Shown here piece by piece: positions 60,459 through 64,000 of a stretch of DNA of 64,000 nt; the stretch's first letter is position 1; the number at the start of each line of letters is the position of its first letter. The notes under the pieces are model-generated. The model saw only the letters and a list, made by a program, of their open reading frames with translations. It ran no database searches and was not told the DNA's origin. Source of the DNA: Chrysophaeum taylorii (taxonomy: Eukaryota; Sar; Pelagophyceae; Pelagomonadales; Pelagomonadaceae). The translations under genes and the position numbers were made by a program. The stretch lies in NCBI GenBank assembly GCA_029834535.1, contig JAQMWT010000317.1, positions 310,001-374,000 of the forward strand, written 5' to 3'.

Positions 60459-61523
60459 ATGCTCAAGATTTTTGGCGCTGAATGTTACCTCCTATTGGAG
60501 CCCCATGAACACCACAAGTGGGAACCGTGCCGCCGCAAATATCTGTATCTCTGTTGCGCCAGCGCACAAAACCCACTCGTCTCCCCACGCGTCGACCATC
60601 TCGCTGACGTCGTCCTCAACCCTGAAAACGGACAAATTCGTGTTTCGTCCAAGCTGCAATTCCTCTACATGTTGCAGCATCCTACTCCTGATCCTGAACT
60701 AGCTCCTCCGCCACACGCTCCTTCCGCGCCTTTCTCGCTCACACCCCACACCACTATGCAAGACCATGTCATTCAGAGGGGGACAAGGACTCCTCATCCT
60801 CAGAGGGGGCACTCCCCACCTCCTTCAGCTCCTTCTTCGTCCCCTACTCCGGCCTCTTCTCCCTCTTCTGACGCTACCGCCGACGAATCTGGCTCTATGT
60901 CACCGCCGCCCTTGCTTCCTTCTTACAAAGACCTTTTTGCACAAGATGACCTCATTCTTGTCCCAGGTTCAAACCCTAACACTCGCAAGGCCACTTCTAT
61001 GAAAACTATCCGAGCCCGGTTACAAGCGTCTACTATTGGTGCTTACAAAGCCGCTGGTGGCAAGCTCGCCGATTTCCGCTGGGATCTTCGCCACCACTTT
61101 CTTACGTTCAAGTCTCCCGCCCTCTCCGCCCTTCATCTCCGTGGTGGTATCCTCTGGTCTGCTATCTGCTCAGAGGGGGAACATGCGTTGTTAGCTCGTC
61201 TTCTTCTCCCGTTGCGCACTGACTTCTACCCGCACGTCGATGGTTACTTCGCCCACGCCAAGTGCGCATCCAGCATCCCAGCTGCAACCTTTTTAACTGC
61301 TGATGGTTCACCTACGTGCCCTATTCCTCAGCCCCTTTTATCTGCGTTCACTGAACACGCTGCTGCCTTCGGCACTTCTTCCTTACAATATGCACTTACG
61401 TACCTGGCGCCGACCAGCTTTATTGATCACAACTCATCCGAGTTTGGCGCTACTTCTGCATCTCTGGCTGACTTGGAGGAATACCTTCTGGTCTCTACAG
61501 AGTCTAACGTCGCTAAACTATAA
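60459..61523 (+). CDS. Retroelement integrase C-terminal/linker ORF
   Basis: 354 residues. It begins MLKIFGAECYLLLEPHEHHK, the Copia 'LR-x-FG-C' segment (integrase C-terminal GKGY-like region), then RRKYLYLCCASAQNPLVSPR, VDHLADVVLNPENGQIRVSS. It continues as a Pro/Ser/Thr-rich linker (60690-60910) and a 200-residue domain I do not recognise (ASTIGAYKAAGGKLADFRWD; LRGGILWSAICSEGEHALLA). It runs in the frame before the RT domain, and a shift near 61515 separates them. The extra domain before RT is longer than in typical Copia elements. Confidence 0.6.
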   Translation: MLKIFGAECYLLLEPHEHHKWEPCRRKYLYLCCASAQNPLVSPRVDHLADVVLNPENGQIRVSSKLQFLYMLQHPTPDPELAPPPHAPSAPFSLTPHTTMQDHVIQRGTRTPHPQRGHSPPPSAPSSSPTPASSPSSDATADESGSMSPPPLLPSYKDLFAQDDLILVPGSNPNTRKATSMKTIRARLQASTIGAYKAAGGKLADFRWDLRHHFLTFKSPALSALHLRGGILWSAICSEGEHALLARLLLPLRTDFYPHVDGYFAHAKCASSIPAATFLTADGSPTCPIPQPLLSAFTEHAAAFGTSSLQYALTYLAPTSFIDHNSSEFGATSASLADLEEYLLVSTESNVAKL

Positions 61524-62781
61524 TTCACCAGCCACTGTTGGTCCTGACGAATATAAGGTCCAAGAAGCGGACGTTCCCATTGACGAATATAAACTTAAGT
61601 GCCTCCACGGTTTGTCGCCTGAAAACAGGCACGCCATCGCCAAGGAACTCAACGACATTATCCGCTTTGGCTGCTTCAAACTTTCCTTACCCGACGGTGT
61701 CTCTCGTCCTATTGACAGCAAGATGGTGCTGAAGATTAAAACAGACTCTGCAGGCAAATACGTTAAGCACAAGGCTCGCCTCGTACTACGTGGCTTCCTA
61801 GCATCTCTTGGCGCCGATTTCTTTGGTACCTTCAGCCCCATGGCCACTATGACCGCAATCCGGGTACTACTAGCTATTGCAGCATACAAGCAATTGCCTG
61901 TTTACCATGCAGACGTCCCAAACGCCTTCGTTCAGTCTGACATCGATGCCAATGTCTATGTTCAATTACCAGACGGCATCAAGCTTATCGACCCCGATGA
62001 CGCTAAGTACAAGGGCCGACGTCTACCGAAACTGCTGAAGTCACTTTATGGACTTAGGCAATCACCATCCCTTTGGAACAAAGAGATAGACAGCTTCTTC
62101 CGTAGCCTTGGTTACAAACGCCTGCATTCGGACTCTTGCCTATATGCTCGAGTATCCGCACATGCTAAGTTCTTCGTAAGCAGTCTGTCTGTAGACGACA
62201 TTGTTATTGTGTCCAATGACGACCCTCTTCGTACTGAATTACAGGATGCCCTCCACAAGCGGTATGCTGTAGAGCAGTTTGAACCTGTCCATACCCTCCT
62301 AGGCAGGCGTGTGTGTCGCACATCTGACGGCTCCATTTCTCTGGATGTGCAAGCCAAGCTGGATGAACTCTTCGCTGATCACCCAGTCTTGCAGCAACTG
62401 ACCCCGCTTAAATATCCTATGTCATCATCCTTCAAGTATAAAGATGGCACTCCTAACACTGAAACAGAGTTGTACATCAATTCGCACTTTGCCACCCTCC
62501 TTGGCAAGCTGGTGTTCATGCAAGTTGCCTGCAGACCCGACTTCTCGCAAGCCTTGGGCAGATGTTCGCGTGGTATGCATGCACCCACATATGTTCACGT
62601 CCAAATGCTAGAGCATTTGCTTCGCTACCTCAAGAAGCCGGAAAACCGCTCACTTCGCCTCTGGTTTCACCCTAAAGGTAATGCCATTGAAGCTCACCTT
62701 CGCACTGTCTCCGCTAATCGAATTGATCTATCCACTGTGGTTGACCACAGGATGTATCTACTGGACAGTTTGACCCCTTAG
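61521..62781 (+). CDS. Reverse transcriptase domain of the Copia-type element
   Basis: The RT_2-type domain is intact within one frame: DEYKLKCLHGLSPENRHAIA, WKxK-equivalent region SKMVLKIKTDSAGKYVKHKA, RLVLRGFLASLGADFFGTFS (Copia 'KARLVAKGF...TFSP'), MTAIRVLLAIAAYKQLPVYH, the catalytic Asp in ADVPNAFVQSDI, LKSLYGLRQSPSLWNKEID (YGLKQ) and SVDDIVIVS (the YVDD box, here Ser-Val-Asp-Asp). It ends with FMQVACRPDFSQALGRCSR and HLLRYLKKPENRSLRL. The open frame extends upstream to about 61303, but that part overlaps the previous frame and is probably not used. Its stop at 62779 is a frame break before RNase H. Confidence 0.88.
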
Positions 62782-62786
62782 TTGCC

Positions 62787-63371
62787 ATGGTTGACGCTGA
62801 CAATGCCCCTTCCTTAGCACAGGAAGATAGGAAATCTACCACCGGGTTTGTCTTCTATCTTTTCAACTGCCTTATTGGTTGGAAAAGCAAACTTCAACCG
62901 ATTGTCTCCTGCTCAACTCACGAAGCTGAGTTGATTGCCCTCAGTATTTGTGCTGATGAAGCTGTTTGGCTACGCAAGCTGCTGTTGGAACTCTCCTTTG
63001 TCGTCAACCCCACCTTCTACGTCAACAATGCTAATGGTGAGAACACCGCTGACCCTGTTGACTTCGATGACAATGACAACCCAATTGCTGAAGATAAGCG
63101 CTTCATCAGAAGCCTACCTCTTTTGTCTGACAATGCTGCCGCTGTTCACACCTCTAATAACCCAGATGAGTCCTCTCGATCCAAGGCACTGTCGACTAGA
63201 TGGTTCAAAATCCGTGAGTATATCTCGCTACAGAAAATACGAGTCCATCACGTTCCCGGCAAGCTGGACGTGGCGGATGGTTTTACAAAGCCACTTGCTG
63301 CTGAGTTCTCCACCTTTCGCTCTCTACTCGGTATGCATCATGCCTCTGACGACATTCCTTTACAGGATTGA
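62787..63371 (+). CDS. RNase H domain of the Copia-type element
   Basis: 194 residues in a frame shifted from RT. Starts MVDADNAPSLAQEDRKSTTG (Copia 'SDADWAG...RSTSGY'), then FVFYLFNCLIGWKSKLQPIV, SCSTHEAELIALSICADEAV with the catalytic Glu, LLSDNAAAVHTSNNPDESSR (catalytic Asp), and ends STRWFKIREYISLQKIRVHH, VPGKLDVADGFTKPLA, the classic C-terminal block with K-x-L. The catalytic set is preserved. The true start lies in RT before the frame break, so the ATG used here is only the first in frame. Confidence 0.85.
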   Translation: MVDADNAPSLAQEDRKSTTGFVFYLFNCLIGWKSKLQPIVSCSTHEAELIALSICADEAVWLRKLLLELSFVVNPTFYVNNANGENTADPVDFDDNDNPIAEDKRFIRSLPLLSDNAAAVHTSNNPDESSRSKALSTRWFKIREYISLQKIRVHHVPGKLDVADGFTKPLAAEFSTFRSLLGMHHASDDIPLQD

Positions 63372-63491
63372 AGATGTCTAACCCTAGTGACCGCAACGTC
63401 GTTAAACTAGCAAACTAGCCCTGGCCCTACCTTCTTTTGCCACATTTTTTTTTGTACGTGTCGTGTGAGTGTCTCTAAATGTCGACTGCTA

Positions 63492-63501
63492 CGAGGGGGG
63501 G
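63492..63501 (+). promoter_or_regulatory. Possible polypurine tract
   Basis: A GAGGGGGGGGG run 120 bp after the RNase H stop, where LTR elements prime plus-strand DNA. The sequence after it does not match anything in 52.8-54 kb, so the 3' LTR was not confirmed. Confidence 0.25.
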
Positions 63502-63546
63502 GGTGTGTGTGGGGAGCATGAAGGATGTGGGTGGGTTGTGTCACTC

Positions 63547-64000
63547 ATGTCTTTTTCTTGGCACTCCCGTGGCCATGGCCGTGGCATCTCTCCAGTCGTT
63601 CGAAGGACAATTCCACTCTCGCTCTCCACGGCCGAGCCTTCTCCCAAGTTGGTTCACAAGCGACAACCCATAACCACTGTCACTCCTACTACCTCCCAGG
63701 CTGCTACTGTCTCACCGACACCAGCTGAGCCTGTTTTACTACAATCCCTAACACTCCAGGATGGCCTCAACATGGATTTTACCCTGATTGAACGAGGATT
63801 CTCTCTTTTTGAGAGCTTCCGTACTCCTGCTACGCCCTTTCTCTCTTCTGTTATGCGAGCGGAAATCTCTACGGCACTCAACTCGATATATGAATCTGCT
63901 GACTCTTTACTGTTTGTGGAACTTACGACCTTCATATCTATGCGCCTACCCATTACTACATTTTGGGAAGCTGCTCCTGCTATTACTTCTATTGGCTGCT
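63547..64000 (+). CDS. Partial unknown ORF, retroelement-like, open at window edge
   Basis: From the ATG at 63547 the frame is open without a stop for 151 codons to the last base, so the gene continues to the right. It starts MSFSWHSRGHGRGISPVVRR, with a basic Arg/Gly start, then a Pro/Thr/Ser-rich stretch (TVTPTTSQAATVSPTPAEP) and a helical region (LNMDFTLIERGFSLFESFRT; LSSVMRAEISTALNSIYESA). The AT-richer codon use matches the retroelement, not the host genes. It is not similar to the gag at 54027. It may be the gag of a second element or an extra ORF of the same one. Confidence 0.45.
   Translation, partial: MSFSWHSRGHGRGISPVVRRTIPLSLSTAEPSPKLVHKRQPITTVTPTTSQAATVSPTPAEPVLLQSLTLQDGLNMDFTLIERGFSLFESFRTPATPFLSSVMRAEISTALNSIYESADSLLFVELTTFISMRLPITTFWEAAPAITSIGC

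Larger units (their letters stand above)
53146..63545 (+). mobile_element. Ty1/Copia-type retroelement carrying a DNA methyltransferase-like domain
   Basis: Coding order is gag - protease - cytosine-5 methyltransferase-like - integrase - reverse transcriptase - RNase H on the plus strand; integrase before RT defines the Copia class. The base composition is clearly AT-richer than the host genes on either side. The frame changes or stops at least eight times (for example at 56800, near 57160, near 57600, 58166, 59096, 60362, near 61515 and near 62750), and a foreign repeat pair interrupts the integrase at 59326-60072, so this copy is probably inactive. Matching LTRs could not be found inside the window, so both borders are approximate. 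A C/A-rich stretch and a G-run at 63492-63501 may be a polypurine tract. Confidence 0.85.

Noticed and set aside
1-64000. CRISPR arrays, bacterial operons, rRNA
   Set aside because: None seen; introns, targeting leaders and gene layout indicate eukaryotic nuclear DNA.

Overview
The window looks like nuclear DNA of a photosynthetic stramenopile (heterokont) alga, perhaps a pelagophyte-type picoalga. Host genes are GC-rich and lie close together on both strands. Where introns are visible they are tiny, about 35-55 nt. Several proteins carry heterokont-like plastid leaders (an ASAFAP-like step such as LGF or MAFQ after a hydrophobic start), and one gene is a violaxanthin/diadinoxanthin-type de-epoxidase. 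No bacterial operon structure, CRISPR array, tRNA or rRNA was seen.

Layout. 1-5 kb: the 3' end of an SGNH-hydrolase-like gene, a GNAT acetyltransferase, a three-exon small membrane protein and an unknown Cys-tailed protein. 5.6-8.7 kb: a KIF12-like kinesin divergent from a JHY-like (ciliary) protein. 8.8-12.5 kb: a large fusion of an NADPH diflavin reductase with a hybrid-cluster protein (hydroxylamine/NO reductase type). 12.7-18.9 kb: a coiled protein with an SBF2-like segment, a leucine-rich-repeat protein, a small unknown and the de-epoxidase. 20-27 kb (minus strand): a caspase/CHAT-fold-like protein with a helix-hairpin-helix end, a glycosyltransferase-like protein and a mitochondrial Lon protease. 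29-38 kb: a PH-domain protein with an acidic Pro/Ala/Glu repeat tail, a one-TM protein, a WD40 protein, a plastid SohB/SppA-like S49 peptidase and a coiled-coil protein. 38.6-44 kb: a repeat-rich tract with three tandem, nearly identical SDR oxidoreductase genes, each with a conserved 44-nt intron, separated by 197-bp repeats that share sequence with the ends of a TIR-type mobile element. 44.3-52.8 kb: serine palmitoyltransferase LCB2, a GT90 and a GT47 glycosyltransferase, a decayed coding tract, and a secreted choice-of-anchor-I-like protein.

53-63.5 kb is an AT-richer Ty1/Copia-type retroelement in the order gag, protease, [DNA cytosine-5 methyltransferase-like domain], integrase, reverse transcriptase, RNase H. 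The methyltransferase domain between protease and integrase is the most striking feature of the window. Motifs I, IV (PPC), VI, VIII (QxRxR), IX and X can be followed in order across three reading frames. The element is frame-broken in several places, and two copies of the 38.7-kb repeat sit inside its integrase. A second retroelement-like reading frame runs off the right edge.

Exon boundaries were inferred by eye from reading frame, GT/AG sites and conserved motifs. Where protein homology spans the junction (kinesin, HCP fusion, SDRs, PH, LRR) they are good. The 5' ends of several genes are less certain.
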